DNA of 64,000 nucleotides from a virus (IMGVR_UViG_3300031227_000028:1-64000); one strand, 5' to 3'; positions 21,742-30,994 are shown, numbered from the stretch's first letter. Program-made: numbers and translations. The notes: generated by a model not told the origin, from the letters alone.

Positions 21742-24288
21742 ATGGGAGATTCAATAGATTACAAAAAATTAAAACAATGTAGAAAAACTATAATAGAAAA
21801 ATATGGTAATTCTGTATCTAGTTTAATAACTACAAAACTACTTTTTTCTCTATATATTCATAACAAAGCAAATCTTAATGTAAAATTTATTTATGTAAGA
21901 AAAACATATTTTAAAAACGCTGATAAAATAATAGAAGAGAAAAAATATGAACGTTTTTATAAGCAATTTAAATCAAGAGAAAATATGTTTTTAACTGCTG
22001 AAAATGAAGATTTTCTTATTTGTAATGAAGAATTATCAGAAATTATTTTAAGTTTTTTTACAGATATTTATAATGATGAAAAAATTAAATCTAATGATAG
22101 ACATATAATTGAACAAAATGATGAAGAATCTATAATTGATAATATATATACTCTATCTGATTTTAAAAAGAAATTTAATGGCAGGAGCGATGTAATAGAA
22201 TTAGATTCAGGAATTCTTGAAAGTAATTGTTATGTTCCAAATAAAATATTACATTTTAATAATATTCATTCTCTTATTAATAATAATGAAGATTTTAAAT
22301 TTATAATGAATCCGTTGATTTCATTATCAAAATATTTTGATGCTAAAAAGACAGATAATATAATAAAATTAGAATTTAATATTATAAGAAAAGTTACAAG
22401 TTCAAATTTTTTTGGAGACCATTTAGTATCACAATATTCAATACAATGTCCTAGATGCGCTGTTAAATTTAATTTAATGCCATATCAAACGCATAAAAAT
22501 ATTAAACATTTTTGTGGTGGTGCTTATGAACCAGCTAACCAAGCGATTAAGTCTACTGCATGTAAAGCTGAAACATTAACTCCATTATTTCTATATGAAA
22601 TCGAGCTGTTAAATAATGAGAATGATGGTAGCAAAGATAAAGAAGGTAATAAAGTTTATATTTATTCATTTGAAACAAATTTAAAACCTGGTAGATATGT
22701 AGGAGATATTTTTAATACAATAGGAGATTTAGATAAAAATAAGCAAGATATGTATCTAGTATTTTTATTAGGATATAAACATTATAAACCAAAAGTATCA
22801 AATAGCTTAATAAGTAATAATGAATCTATTAATTGGTGTAAAGAAAATAAATTACCAAATGCTAGATTCCTTGATGCTTTATTTTCAGTAAGAAATTGCT
22901 ATAAGAATTATACTACTCATTTGATAAGCGATAAAGGGTTTTTATTACAATTATTTGTTACAATATCAGGATTAGGTAAACTTATTTTTAATTATGATAA
23001 ATTAGGAATATCAGTAATAGGTAATAAATCATTATCTAAAACATATATAGGTAGTATTTTTAGTATGTTATTAGATAGAGATTATCATTTCATTCAAAGT
23101 GGAGAAGATGTTTCAGGGCCAGGGTTAAAAGGTGGAATTAACAATAAAAAGTTAATAAATGGACAAAATACTAGTATCTTTGAACATGGAATCTTTACAA
23201 TAAGTGGATTAACTGTATTTGATGAAGGTGAAAACTTTTATAGAGATGATTTACTTAATAGTACATTAAAAACATTCTTGAATAGAACAATTACAATTTC
23301 AAAAATTGGAGGAAGAGAAGGAATAGAACAAAACTATACTCCTTTAATTTTTTGTAACTTCTTTAACTTCCAAAAGAATGAATATGTAAAAGAAATAGAA
23401 AATAATTATAATAGGTTTTATAATTCAGAAATTCAAAAAGGTACAGTAGAAAAAACACATGGTACAAGAAAAACTGATACATGTCAATATGTAAGACGTC
23501 AAAATCTATTTCTTCCTCTTAATTATTATAAATCTAAACTAAATAATAATCCCTTGTGTAAAGCCATTGCCCTAGTTCGTGAACGATATACTAATTCAGA
23601 AATCGATTGGCGAACTGGGGGTTCAATGGCCTCTTCTTACAGATTACTTTTTGATGTAATTTGCTGGAATACGAAGAAAAAAGTTGATAAAGATAACCAA
23701 AGAAAATCTGGTTTTAATAACAGTATTCTGCCGTTAATTAGTCAATTACCTTATGAATCGTTCCAGGAAGAGCTTAAATTACACTATAACCCTAGTAAAA
23801 TAAAGATTGATTTATATGATGAATTATATAATTCTGATGAAGTAAATCATCAATTGCAAAAGCTTAAAGAAAATATTAGTAAATTCCTTTTAGATGATGG
23901 TTTAGAATTACATAAACATTTATCGCATAACTCAGTTGAAATGGATGAGAAATTAAGTTTCATCCTATATAATGCAATTATAGTAATGCAGTTATGTGAA
24001 GATATCAATTCAGTCTCAATAAGTGAGAATATTAAAATGTGGTGTAAATTAATCTTCCTTAAATGTAAACGTGGAGTAAGTCAGAATGAATACGATTTTA
24101 AAACTCATAATTTAAAATACGATGAAGTTGATTATGACTATATTAGCCTGGAAGCTGACATTGAAGATATTGAGAAAGACGAAGAATCAGTAAGAATTGC
24201 TAAGAATATTATAGAATTAGAAGAAAAGAAAGAAATTGATGAAAGAAATGAGCAAGAAAACAATGAAGTAGAGATTACCCTTGATTAA
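21742..24288 (+). CDS. MCM-like replicative helicase
   Basis: An 848-residue protein. An N-terminal region with a zinc site (CPRC at about 235, CGG and C downstream) and a beta-rich segment corresponds to the MCM N-domain. The AAA+ core has Walker A GNKSLSKT (about residue 427; cellular MCMs read GDPGxAKS), SGPGLKGGI as the helix-2 insert region, Walker B LTVFDEGE (about 490), RTITISKIGG matching the MCM 'QQTISIAKAG' strand, and sensor 1 LIFCNFF. It should unwind DNA as a hexamer at the fork. It is divergent from known MCMs and has an acidic tail. It stands next to the putative origin. Confidence 0.8.
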   Translation: MGDSIDYKKLKQCRKTIIEKYGNSVSSLITTKLLFSLYIHNKANLNVKFIYVRKTYFKNADKIIEEKKYERFYKQFKSRENMFLTAENEDFLICNEELSEIILSFFTDIYNDEKIKSNDRHIIEQNDEESIIDNIYTLSDFKKKFNGRSDVIELDSGILESNCYVPNKILHFNNIHSLINNNEDFKFIMNPLISLSKYFDAKKTDNIIKLEFNIIRKVTSSNFFGDHLVSQYSIQCPRCAVKFNLMPYQTHKNIKHFCGGAYEPANQAIKSTACKAETLTPLFLYEIELLNNENDGSKDKEGNKVYIYSFETNLKPGRYVGDIFNTIGDLDKNKQDMYLVFLLGYKHYKPKVSNSLISNNESINWCKENKLPNARFLDALFSVRNCYKNYTTHLISDKGFLLQLFVTISGLGKLIFNYDKLGISVIGNKSLSKTYIGSIFSMLLDRDYHFIQSGEDVSGPGLKGGINNKKLINGQNTSIFEHGIFTISGLTVFDEGENFYRDDLLNSTLKTFLNRTITISKIGGREGIEQNYTPLIFCNFFNFQKNEYVKEIENNYNRFYNSEIQKGTVEKTHGTRKTDTCQYVRRQNLFLPLNYYKSKLNNNPLCKAIALVRERYTNSEIDWRTGGSMASSYRLLFDVICWNTKKKVDKDNQRKSGFNNSILPLISQLPYESFQEELKLHYNPSKIKIDLYDELYNSDEVNHQLQKLKENISKFLLDDGLELHKHLSHNSVEMDEKLSFILYNAIIVMQLCEDINSVSISENIKMWCKLIFLKCKRGVSQNEYDFKTHNLKYDEVDYDYISLEADIEDIEKDEESVRIAKNIIELEEKKEIDERNEQENNEVEITLD

Positions 24289-24301
24289 GGTATAATGCCT
24301 T
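24284..24301. terminator. Right copy of MCM-flanking inverted repeat, terminator-like
   Basis: ATTAAGGTATAATGCCTT contains the MCM stop codon and folds as TTAAGG/CCTTAA. A very similar palindrome ends the gene at 44237. Confidence 0.55.
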
Positions 24302-24324
24302 AATTCTCATATTTGCTTTATAAA

Positions 24325-24410
24325 GGTATATACTCTATCACCTAAAGGTATATAAAGAAAACCAGCGTAATTATAATTATAATTAGTGATTAATAATTAA
24401 TGATTGGAGA
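24325..24410 (+). promoter_or_regulatory. Cassette promoter, long (class B) form, diverged
   Basis: TATACTCTATCACCTAAAGG and TATATAAAG are followed by the AT-repeat leader, AGTGATTAATAAT and GATTGGAGAT. It shares CTCTATCA-CTAAA with the copies at 41.7 and 49.9 kb. Confidence 0.65.
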
Positions 24411-24417
24411 TAAAAAA

Positions 24418-24711
24418 ATGGAATTCGATAAAAACCTAAATTGCACAACAACATTAAAAGAATGTAACAGAGAAAAATTAGATTCAATTGTGTATGTAAA
24501 AGAAAGCATTTCAAAAGTTAAAAGTGATTTAAAACTTAATATTGCAGATTTAAAAGCTCAAATAGTAGAATTAAATAAAATAGCAGATGAAGATATTATT
24601 GATTTAAAAGTAGATATTGAAAAATTAAAAATACCTATGACTGAAGATGAATATAACAAAACAATAAAAGAACATATAATAATAATAAAAGAAATGCAGA
24701 TGAGGTACTAA
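24418..24711 (+). CDS. Coiled-coil protein
   Basis: A 97-residue protein (MEFDKNLNCTTTLKECNREK) with long heptad-like helices (LKAQIVELNKIADEDIID). The start is placed after the cassette GGAGAT. Function unknown. Confidence 0.5.
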   Translation: MEFDKNLNCTTTLKECNREKLDSIVYVKESISKVKSDLKLNIADLKAQIVELNKIADEDIIDLKVDIEKLKIPMTEDEYNKTIKEHIIIIKEMQMRY

Positions 24712-24713
24712 AA

Positions 24714-24959
24714 ATGTTTATGAAAATATATGGAAATACATATAACAAAGTAAAACAGTTAAAACGTGAGATAGAAGTTTTAGAAGGTACTTATAAAGAA
24801 TATAATGAAGCTTTAAAATCATGTGATATTACTGAAGCTAACTATAAAGGTATTAAAGCTACTTTCAATAATAGTTTAGAAAATTTTAGAAAACAAATTA
24901 ATGCAAAGCAAAAAGAAATCAATTATGAATTAAGTAATAGAGTTGTGAATACAAAATGA
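24714..24959 (+). CDS. Coiled-coil protein
   Basis: An 81-residue, mostly helical protein (KVKQLKREIEVLEGTYKEYN). It resembles the preceding protein in composition and may pair with it. Function unknown. Confidence 0.5.
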   Translation: MFMKIYGNTYNKVKQLKREIEVLEGTYKEYNEALKSCDITEANYKGIKATFNNSLENFRKQINAKQKEINYELSNRVVNTK

Positions 24960-25198
24960 AAAAAGCTGAAAATCATTTAGAAGTTTGTGAATATAACTGT
25001 AAATTTAATTTAAATAATGAATGTGTTTATGGTTTAAGAAATTTAGGTTGTTATTTAGATAAGAAAAAAGAAGAAGATATGAAATTAACAACGTTTTTAG
25101 CTTGCGTAGAATTTGGATTTAAAGGACATGAAGCAGGTCATAATTTACAAAAAATTTTAGAAGATTTTATTGCTATTTATAAAAATCAAGAGGAATAA
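24956..25198 (+). CDS. Cysteine-rich small protein
   Basis: An 80-residue protein. CEYNCKFNLNNEC and a later Cys form a possible zinc or disulfide cluster, followed by a helical tail. The ATG overlaps the previous stop. Function unknown. Confidence 0.5.
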   Translation: MKKAENHLEVCEYNCKFNLNNECVYGLRNLGCYLDKKKEEDMKLTTFLACVEFGFKGHEAGHNLQKILEDFIAIYKNQEE

Positions 25199-25200
25199 AA

Positions 25201-25272
25201 ATGTGTATGTATATGAATGATAGTTGTTATGATTGTCCAAATAAAGATGAATGTGAGGAATTTGAAGAATGA
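25201..25272 (+). CDS. 23-residue cysteine-rich peptide
   Basis: MCMYMNDSCYDCPNKDECEE plus three residues. The spacing C-x2-C-x5-C resembles the cluster in the preceding protein. The stop overlaps the next ATG. Support: tight packing and cysteine pattern. Confidence 0.4.
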   Translation: MCMYMNDSCYDCPNKDECEEFEE

Positions 25273-25469
25273 AAAGATTTCCAGTATCAATTGAAAATGG
25301 TAAAATTATATCAATTGTAGGTAGCATTGATTTAGAAGAACCTTATGCATCAAAATTTAAAAACATTGAGCTTAGTCTTGATGTAGAATATCTTAAAATA
25401 ACAGAAAACGGAGAGGAAAGGAAAAAATTAATTACAGCTAAATTAGTTCCAATAAAAAAATGGAAATAA
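25269..25469 (+). CDS. Hypothetical protein
   Basis: A 66-residue, beta-rich protein (MKRFPVSIENGKIISIVGSI). Overlaps both neighbours. Not recognised. Confidence 0.5.
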   Translation: MKRFPVSIENGKIISIVGSIDLEEPYASKFKNIELSLDVEYLKITENGEERKKLITAKLVPIKKWK

Positions 25470-25741
25470 ATCCTCAAAGATTTACATGGGAAACAGCAGG
25501 TCTTAGAACTGGTTATCATATTTACGATTTTATAAAAAGAGATGATAATGAAGAATTTGTTAGGGTGAATAAAGACAAATATAAATTAATTGGAACTTGT
25601 GATGGTGTATTATTATCAGTTAGACCTAGAACTAATGAATTTGCAGCACTGTTTGATATTTTAGACGAAGATGAATTAGAAGATAAAGTATGGATTCATT
25701 TTCCTAATACATTTAAAAAATTATTCGAGGAAACAAAATGA
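25460..25741 (+). CDS. Hypothetical protein
   Basis: A 93-residue protein (MEINPQRFTWETAGLRTGYH), acidic, without known motif. Overlaps both neighbours. Confidence 0.5.
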   Translation: MEINPQRFTWETAGLRTGYHIYDFIKRDDNEEFVRVNKDKYKLIGTCDGVLLSVRPRTNEFAALFDILDEDELEDKVWIHFPNTFKKLFEETK

Positions 25742-25941
25742 CGAAATATAATTGTGGTTGTGAAAGTGAAGGAATCATTCTTGTGAGTAAACATGATTTT
25801 GAAATATCAAAAATAAAGAAGTGGTCCGATAGTGTAGGAGTTGCAGGAACTAGAGAATTATGTCTATATTGTTGGTGTGAAAAACATAATATTAAGTTAC
25901 ATTCTAGTTGTAAAATGTTAAAGGGAAAATGGGTGAAATAA
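25738..25941 (+). CDS. Zinc-binding protein
   Basis: A 67-residue protein with NCGCES and LCLYCWCEKH, likely zinc-binding. Followed by a short basic tail. Function unknown. Confidence 0.5.
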   Translation: MTKYNCGCESEGIILVSKHDFEISKIKKWSDSVGVAGTRELCLYCWCEKHNIKLHSSCKMLKGKWVK

Positions 25942-26340
25942 ATGGCAGCAATGGATAAAATATATGGAAATAAAAAACAATACAATCAATTAATGAAATT
26001 TTATGAAGATAATTTTGATGATTACAAAAGTTTTACAGGATTGGATTATATTAGAAAATATGATTATACACCTAAAGAACTTAAAACTTATAAGAAAGAT
26101 GATGAATTACCAATAGTTAATCAAGAAGTTATTGCTGATACTTGGTTGATATTAAGATGTAATTTTGATTGGGTAATTGACCAATTAAAAGATATGTATA
26201 ATTGTGATGATTATTTTAAAATAGATATGATAGAAAATTTAAAAAATAATGTTCAAAACGATTTTTGTCAATCATTAATAGAACATAAAAAAGCTGAAAG
26301 AGAAATGTATAGAATCAATAAATTATGTGAAAAAGAATAA
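25942..26340 (+). CDS. Hypothetical helical protein
   Basis: A 132-residue protein (MAAMDKIYGNKKQYNQLMKF), predicted helical and charged. It directly precedes the glycosyltransferase-methyltransferase fusion. Not recognised. Confidence 0.5.
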   Translation: MAAMDKIYGNKKQYNQLMKFYEDNFDDYKSFTGLDYIRKYDYTPKELKTYKKDDELPIVNQEVIADTWLILRCNFDWVIDQLKDMYNCDDYFKIDMIENLKNNVQNDFCQSLIEHKKAEREMYRINKLCEKE

Positions 26341-26351
26341 GGAAATAAAGA

Positions 26352-27620
26352 ATGAAAATAATAGCAACAATAATGGGACAAAATTGCGAAAAAACATTAT
26401 CATTATGTTTAAAATCAGTTAAAGATTTCGATGGAATAGTTTATTTAGATGGTGGTAGTACTGATGATAGTAAATTAATAGCATTAGATTATGATTTAAC
26501 AATAATTAATAATAAATTTGATAAAAGTAATCCAAATATGATAAGTATTCAAAGAAATTATTATCTTAATTATCTTAAAAAAACATATAAAGAAGAATTA
26601 GAAGACGTTTTTATTTTAGTTCTTGATGCAGATGAATTTGTTTCAGAAGGAGCTTATGAAATATTAAAAAATGATATAAAAAAATTAAAAAGCTATACTG
26701 AAGATGGTCAAGGTTTAATGTCAAATATCATAAGTCCAAAAATGCGACATCTTATATATAATTTATCTTATGAAGATGCAACTAGAGAAACACATTTTGC
26801 ACCTAATAGATTATTTAACTTAAAATTTGCTGATAAATATCCAAAAGGAGAACATGGGATTCTTAATAATTCTGGTACTAGTTATAAATATAGTGGAATT
26901 ACTATATGGCATTTAGGTTATTTAGGAGGACCATGGGGAATTAAAAAAAGATATGACCAACAAATACTTAGAAACACTGGTCACGCAAAACAATATTTAA
27001 AAGATTGGAATAAAGCTCATTTATTAGGACATTATCCAATTAAAAAAGTTAATGTTTTAGATTTACCAAAAATATTATTAGAAAATTTTAGTCTTGATAA
27101 AGACGAAATATATTTTGAAGGTAGAGGAATTGAAAGCAAACATTTTATTGATGCTATAGATTGGAAAGAATTTTTTAAATGTAAAACAGCATATGAAATT
27201 GGTTGCGGAAGAGGTCCAAGAGTTTATGCATTAAATAATATTGGTGTTAAAACTTATGGTTGTGATATTAATAAATGGGCTTGTGAGCATAAATTTCATG
27301 ATAATATTGAACAAATGGATATTACTAAAATAAATTCTTGGAAAAATAAATATGATTTAATAATTGCATATGATGTATTGGAACATATTGAAGAAAACGA
27401 TTTATGGAGAGTAATTGATTATATGAAGTTTGGAACAAGAAAATATATTTTAATATCTGTACCAGTAATTGGTGACCTAAATTTAGAAGCTGACCCTACT
27501 CATAAAATTAAACAAACAAAAGATTGGTGGATTAAAAAGTTTACAGATAGAGGATTTAAATTAATTGAAACACCACAACATTTTTTATATAGAAATCAAT
27601 TAATGATATTTGAGGTTTAA
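26352..27620 (+). CDS. Glycosyltransferase (GT-A) fused to SAM methyltransferase
   Basis: A 422-residue two-domain protein. Residues 1 to about 240 are a GT2-like GT-A fold: start KIIATIMGQN, DGGSTDDS at about 35 and the metal-binding LDADEF at about 92. Residues about 275-422 are a class I SAM methyltransferase: YEIGCGRGPRV (motif I), YGCDIN and LIIAYDVLEHIEE. It would build and methylate a glycan, or modify a sugar on DNA or protein. It lies far from the other glycosyltransferase block (53.6-57.7 kb). The acceptor is unknown. Confidence 0.75.
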   Translation: MKIIATIMGQNCEKTLSLCLKSVKDFDGIVYLDGGSTDDSKLIALDYDLTIINNKFDKSNPNMISIQRNYYLNYLKKTYKEELEDVFILVLDADEFVSEGAYEILKNDIKKLKSYTEDGQGLMSNIISPKMRHLIYNLSYEDATRETHFAPNRLFNLKFADKYPKGEHGILNNSGTSYKYSGITIWHLGYLGGPWGIKKRYDQQILRNTGHAKQYLKDWNKAHLLGHYPIKKVNVLDLPKILLENFSLDKDEIYFEGRGIESKHFIDAIDWKEFFKCKTAYEIGCGRGPRVYALNNIGVKTYGCDINKWACEHKFHDNIEQMDITKINSWKNKYDLIIAYDVLEHIEENDLWRVIDYMKFGTRKYILISVPVIGDLNLEADPTHKIKQTKDWWIKKFTDRGFKLIETPQHFLYRNQLMIFEV

Positions 27621-27621
27621 A

Positions 27622-27930
27622 ATGAGCGAAGAAAAATATGTATGCGGAAAGCCAATGAATGTTTGTAATGCTGATGGCATTAGCTCTGTAATGAATTATA
27701 GACTTAGAACAGAAAAACAAGAAAATTATAAAGATATCCTTGGAACTAGTTATTATAAAAAGGAAGATGTTAATAATAATTGTATAAGAAACAAAAAATT
27801 ATTAGAAGCGATACAAAAAATTAGAGATGATATACATAAATCTCATGGAGATAATTGTTATCGTGAAGATATGAATTATGTTGGTGCTGATGCTTTAGAC
27901 GCATTAGAAGAAGAATTAGGTTTAAAATGA
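27622..27930 (+). CDS. Hypothetical protein
   Basis: A 102-residue protein (MSEEKYVCGKPMNVCNADGI) with three N-terminal cysteines. The start is placed at 27622 after GAGG. Not recognised. Confidence 0.5.
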   Translation: MSEEKYVCGKPMNVCNADGISSVMNYRLRTEKQENYKDILGTSYYKKEDVNNNCIRNKKLLEAIQKIRDDIHKSHGDNCYREDMNYVGADALDALEEELGLK

Positions 27931-28238
27931 TTAAAATAAGTTTAGATTTACAAAAAGATTATGACGAAAAAGGTCAGGTTAAAGGATGGATTGATATGGC
28001 ATCGATTAATTTTTATGAAAAAGATGATAATCAAGCAAAAAGTATAGATGATGATGGTAGCGAATTTATTATATTAGATACTCCTTGTCTTTCTTTTGAA
28101 AAATTTGATAGAAAAATGTCAGAAATATCAGGAGAACCAGTTAATGAATATTTTTATAGTATTAAACTTAATATGATAGATGTACCTATGGTTGAAGAAT
28201 TTTTTAAAAAATTTGGTGTTGTAATAAATGACGAATGA
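27927..28238 (+). CDS. Hypothetical acidic protein
   Basis: A 103-residue, acidic alpha/beta protein. The ATG overlaps the previous stop. Not recognised. Confidence 0.5.
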   Translation: MIKISLDLQKDYDEKGQVKGWIDMASINFYEKDDNQAKSIDDDGSEFIILDTPCLSFEKFDRKMSEISGEPVNEYFYSIKLNMIDVPMVEEFFKKFGVVINDE

Positions 28239-28396
28239 AATTTTAAAAAGATTAACACATATAGTTTTTTTGGCGTGATGGTAAATTAACTTGTGAGCAA
28301 GAAGTTGAAAAATTATTACACGAATTAGGCCATATAATAAGTAAAGACAAAAAAGTTTTAGAGGAAATAGAAAATGATAAAAGAAAAAATAAATAA
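28228..28396 (+). pseudogene. Small gene with apparent +1 frameshift at a T7 run
   Basis: ATG at 28228 (MTNEILKRLTHIVF) meets a stop at 28276 right after seven T residues (28265-28271). In the +1 frame a good continuation follows immediately: FWRDGKLTCEQEVEKLLHEL, ending about 28396 inside the next gene's start. Together they make a protein of about 55 residues. This can be a programmed slip, a broken gene or a homopolymer sequencing error. Confidence 0.45.
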
Positions 28397-28700
28397 AACA
28401 TTAGCACTAATTATTTTTATTAGTTTTATTGCACTTGGATTAGTATCTGGAGCAATATTTTTAATAATAAATGATAATAAACAAAAGGTTTTAAATAACG
28501 AAACAAAATTATATAATGTAACTGAAGTTAATAGTTATTTAGATCAAGCATTTGAAATAGGTTATAAACAATCTGAATCAAATATACAACAAGTTATAAA
28601 TAAATCTTTATATGATGGTTATATAGAATTTAATATTAATAATCAAACAATAACATATATTCATCCATTATTATGTGATAGAATAAATATAACAGAATAA
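28374..28700 (+). CDS. Membrane-anchored protein
   Basis: A 108-residue protein. A basic start (MIKEKINKT), one hydrophobic helix (LALIIFISFIALGLVSGAIF) and an Asn-rich outside domain with several N-x-T/S sites. Likely a type II membrane or secreted protein. Function unknown. Confidence 0.5.
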   Translation: MIKEKINKTLALIIFISFIALGLVSGAIFLIINDNKQKVLNNETKLYNVTEVNSYLDQAFEIGYKQSESNIQQVINKSLYDGYIEFNINNQTITYIHPLLCDRINITE

Positions 28701-28702
28701 AA

Positions 28703-29968
28703 ATGATAGATAAGATGAGAACATTTTTTGAGGAAATTGTAACATTTAATGACTTTATAGAAGTTAGGATAATGGATAATAGAACAAAGAAAATGTTTTC
28801 AAATTATGTTTCAGATTATAATGAATTATTAAAAACGTTAGATATATATAAATCGGATAAATTTAATATTTATTACGGTATTAATACAAGAAAAGTTAGA
28901 GGACGTAAAGATATTGATGTTGAATTAAGAAATTTGTTTTATTTTGATGTTGAACATGGTCAAGTTAAACCGCCTTTAACTAATGAAAATTATAAGAAAA
29001 AATTAATAACTACTATTAGAGAAATTACAATTTATTTAAGAAAAGTATATGATATTAAACCATGTGCAATTGTAAAAAGTGGGAGAGGGTATCATTTATA
29101 TTATAAATTTATACCTTTTAATGCAGCAGATTATAAAAAACAATTTGTTGCTTGGTTTAAACAAATACAAAATGAAATAGAAATTATTCAATCATGTAAA
29201 GATATTAAAATAACAGACTCAGTTTTTAATGTTTCAAGAATTGCAAGTTGTCCTTATACTAAACATACTAAATATTTAGAAAAACCATTAAGAGAAATTT
29301 TAATTATTGATACTAAAAAAATAAACGATTTAATTCCTTTAATAAAAAAATTTAAAGTTCATCATATTATAAAATCAAAACAAACAAACATCAAGAAAAA
29401 AGGAAATAAATATACTAAAGATACTATTTTTAAATCACCAGAATTCTTACTCATTGCTAATTATGATAATCTACCAGAAGGCAATATAAATAATCATTTA
29501 ATTTTGGCCTTAAAATTGTTAATGAAAGAAAATAATCTAACTAATTTCGAAGATATGACGTTAGCATTAAACGATTTAGGCTATGAAAATAAGATAATGG
29601 ATTGGACAGAATTAGATGAAGATTATGAATATAGTAATAGATTATTAATAAATTGGTGTTGTAAAAATTATGATTGGTGTGTTGATAATAAATATAAATT
29701 ACCATATAAATATATGAATAGGAAAAAATGTGATATTAAAAAAGAAAGCAAAAATGTTAAATTTCCTGATAAAGAATTAAAAACTTTTAAACAAGTTGAG
29801 CAATATGTTAAAGCGTTTAATAAAATACATATGGAAGAACGTGATGAAGATGTTGTGATTTATTATGATTGTCTTAAAAATAAAATTAAAAATAATATAA
29901 TTAAGCCCAAATTATGGGATTTTATTATAATAAATAAATTATTAGAACAAATATTATTATTAAAATAG
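28703..29968 (+). CDS. Archaeo-eukaryotic-type (AEP) DNA primase
   Basis: A 421-residue protein. Three AEP motifs appear in order: FYFDVEHG at about residue 79 (acidic metal ligands), KSGRGYHLYYKF at about 125 (the G-x-H nucleotide site) and DSVFNVSRIASCPYTKH at about 172. The C-terminal half, with a WCCKNYDWC segment, may be the helical or accessory domain. It should synthesise RNA or DNA primers. It sits between helicase and clamp genes in the replication block. Confidence 0.72.
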   Translation: MIDKMRTFFEEIVTFNDFIEVRIMDNRTKKMFSNYVSDYNELLKTLDIYKSDKFNIYYGINTRKVRGRKDIDVELRNLFYFDVEHGQVKPPLTNENYKKKLITTIREITIYLRKVYDIKPCAIVKSGRGYHLYYKFIPFNAADYKKQFVAWFKQIQNEIEIIQSCKDIKITDSVFNVSRIASCPYTKHTKYLEKPLREILIIDTKKINDLIPLIKKFKVHHIIKSKQTNIKKKGNKYTKDTIFKSPEFLLIANYDNLPEGNINNHLILALKLLMKENNLTNFEDMTLALNDLGYENKIMDWTELDEDYEYSNRLLINWCCKNYDWCVDNKYKLPYKYMNRKKCDIKKESKNVKFPDKELKTFKQVEQYVKAFNKIHMEERDEDVVIYYDCLKNKIKNNIIKPKLWDFIIINKLLEQILLLK

Positions 29969-29975
29969 ACAAAAA

Positions 29976-30020
29976 ACAAAACATATATATATAACTTAAT
30001 ATTATTAATAATATTAGAGG
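29976..30020 (+). promoter_or_regulatory. TATA promoter
   Basis: ACAAAACATATATATATAAC, then AATATTATTAATAATATTAGAGG before the next ATG. It matches the ACAAAACATTTATATA core used elsewhere. Confidence 0.55.
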
Positions 30021-30025
30021 TTAAA

Positions 30026-30217
30026 ATGACTTTAGAATATGGAACAAAAGATGATAATGAATATATACAAACTATTATTCATATAAGAGTAGCTAATAAG
30101 AAATTCTTAAAAGCAATGGCAGGTATAAATGGTATTTCAATGAAAGAACAATTAGATAATACATTAACAGAACAGAGAAAAATATTTGATAAACAAGTAA
30201 AACAATTCAAAAATTAA
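30026..30217 (+). CDS. Ribbon-helix-helix-like small protein
   Basis: A 63-residue protein. QTIIHIRVANKKFLKAMAGI followed by SMKEQLDNTL fits a strand-helix-helix regulator. It precedes a gene with a structured leader and may regulate it. Confidence 0.45.
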   Translation: MTLEYGTKDDNEYIQTIIHIRVANKKFLKAMAGINGISMKEQLDNTLTEQRKIFDKQVKQFKN

Positions 30218-30297
30218 TAATCCTAATGATAGTATTCTATCAAGGATAGTGGATTACCACAATCAAACAGCTGTAAAAGCAAACGAGGAAAATAAAA
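30218..30297 (+). promoter_or_regulatory. Structured leader with two hairpins
   Basis: TGATAG/CTATCA (30227-30242) and GTGG/CCAC (30249-30260) form hairpins. They are followed by AATCAAACAG, an A-rich stretch and ACGAGG before the ATG at 30298. The order hairpin-AATCAAAYAG-A-rich-ACG-GAG also occurs in the leader of the queuosine-precursor transporter at 35.4 kb, suggesting a shared RNA regulatory element. Confidence 0.45.
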
Positions 30298-30930
30298 ATG
30301 GAAGAAGAAAAAAATTTATTTGATGAAATGACTAATATACCTGAACAAAAACCAAATACAAACAACGATGTATCTGTAGCAGATGCTGTTCAAGAATTAG
30401 AAAAAGAAGAGGTAGTGGTTGATTCTGTTTTTGATTATAATAAATTACCAAGCACTACAGGTTCTTCATATAATAGAGTTAATTTAGATAATGAAGAAGT
30501 TGTAATTAGTAAAGCAGAAATTAAATTACCACATCCTAATTCTGATTGGGTTGAAGGAAGAACTAATAAAAACATACACTATAAAGGATATCAATTTATT
30601 GTAAGTTATGATACTGAAAACGATGACCACGAAAATTATAGCGGTATGAGAGGATTCCAAAAAACAAACGGTAGTTTAGGTGAACCAACAATTTATACAA
30701 AAAAATTAAGCACACAAGCTAGTAAATTATTTGGTAAATTTAAAGAATATATTATAAGAACTGTTAAAGTTGAAGAAAAAGAAATGACTTCTGATATTTT
30801 TGAAGCTTCTTATGGTTTAAAACAATTTATGGCTTTCTTAAATAGTAAACCAAAAGCTTTACTTAGAGTAATAGAAGTAGATTATGATGGTAAAATTACT
30901 GAGAAAAACATGATAAGTAAATTTCTTTAA
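30298..30930 (+). CDS. Hypothetical replication-block protein, possible ssDNA-binding
   Basis: A 210-residue protein with an acidic N-terminal arm (QELEKEEVVVDSVFD) and a beta-rich middle (NIHYKGYQFIVSYDTENDDH). Its position between primase and nuclease-helicase, with its own leader and terminator, suggests high expression and a ssDNA-binding role. No OB-fold signature is certain. Confidence 0.5.
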   Translation: MEEEKNLFDEMTNIPEQKPNTNNDVSVADAVQELEKEEVVVDSVFDYNKLPSTTGSSYNRVNLDNEEVVISKAEIKLPHPNSDWVEGRTNKNIHYKGYQFIVSYDTENDDHENYSGMRGFQKTNGSLGEPTIYTKKLSTQASKLFGKFKEYIIRTVKVEEKEMTSDIFEASYGLKQFMAFLNSKPKALLRVIEVDYDGKITEKNMISKFL

Positions 30931-30955
30931 ACCTTTATAGGTTTATTTTTTTTAT
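30929..30955 (+). terminator. Hairpin and T-run terminator
   Basis: AAACCT-TTAT-AGGTTT followed by ATTTTTTTTATTTTT directly at the stop codon of the preceding gene. Confidence 0.6.
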
Positions 30956-30994
30956 TTTTATTAGAAACAACTATACAAAATAGAAGGTAAATAT

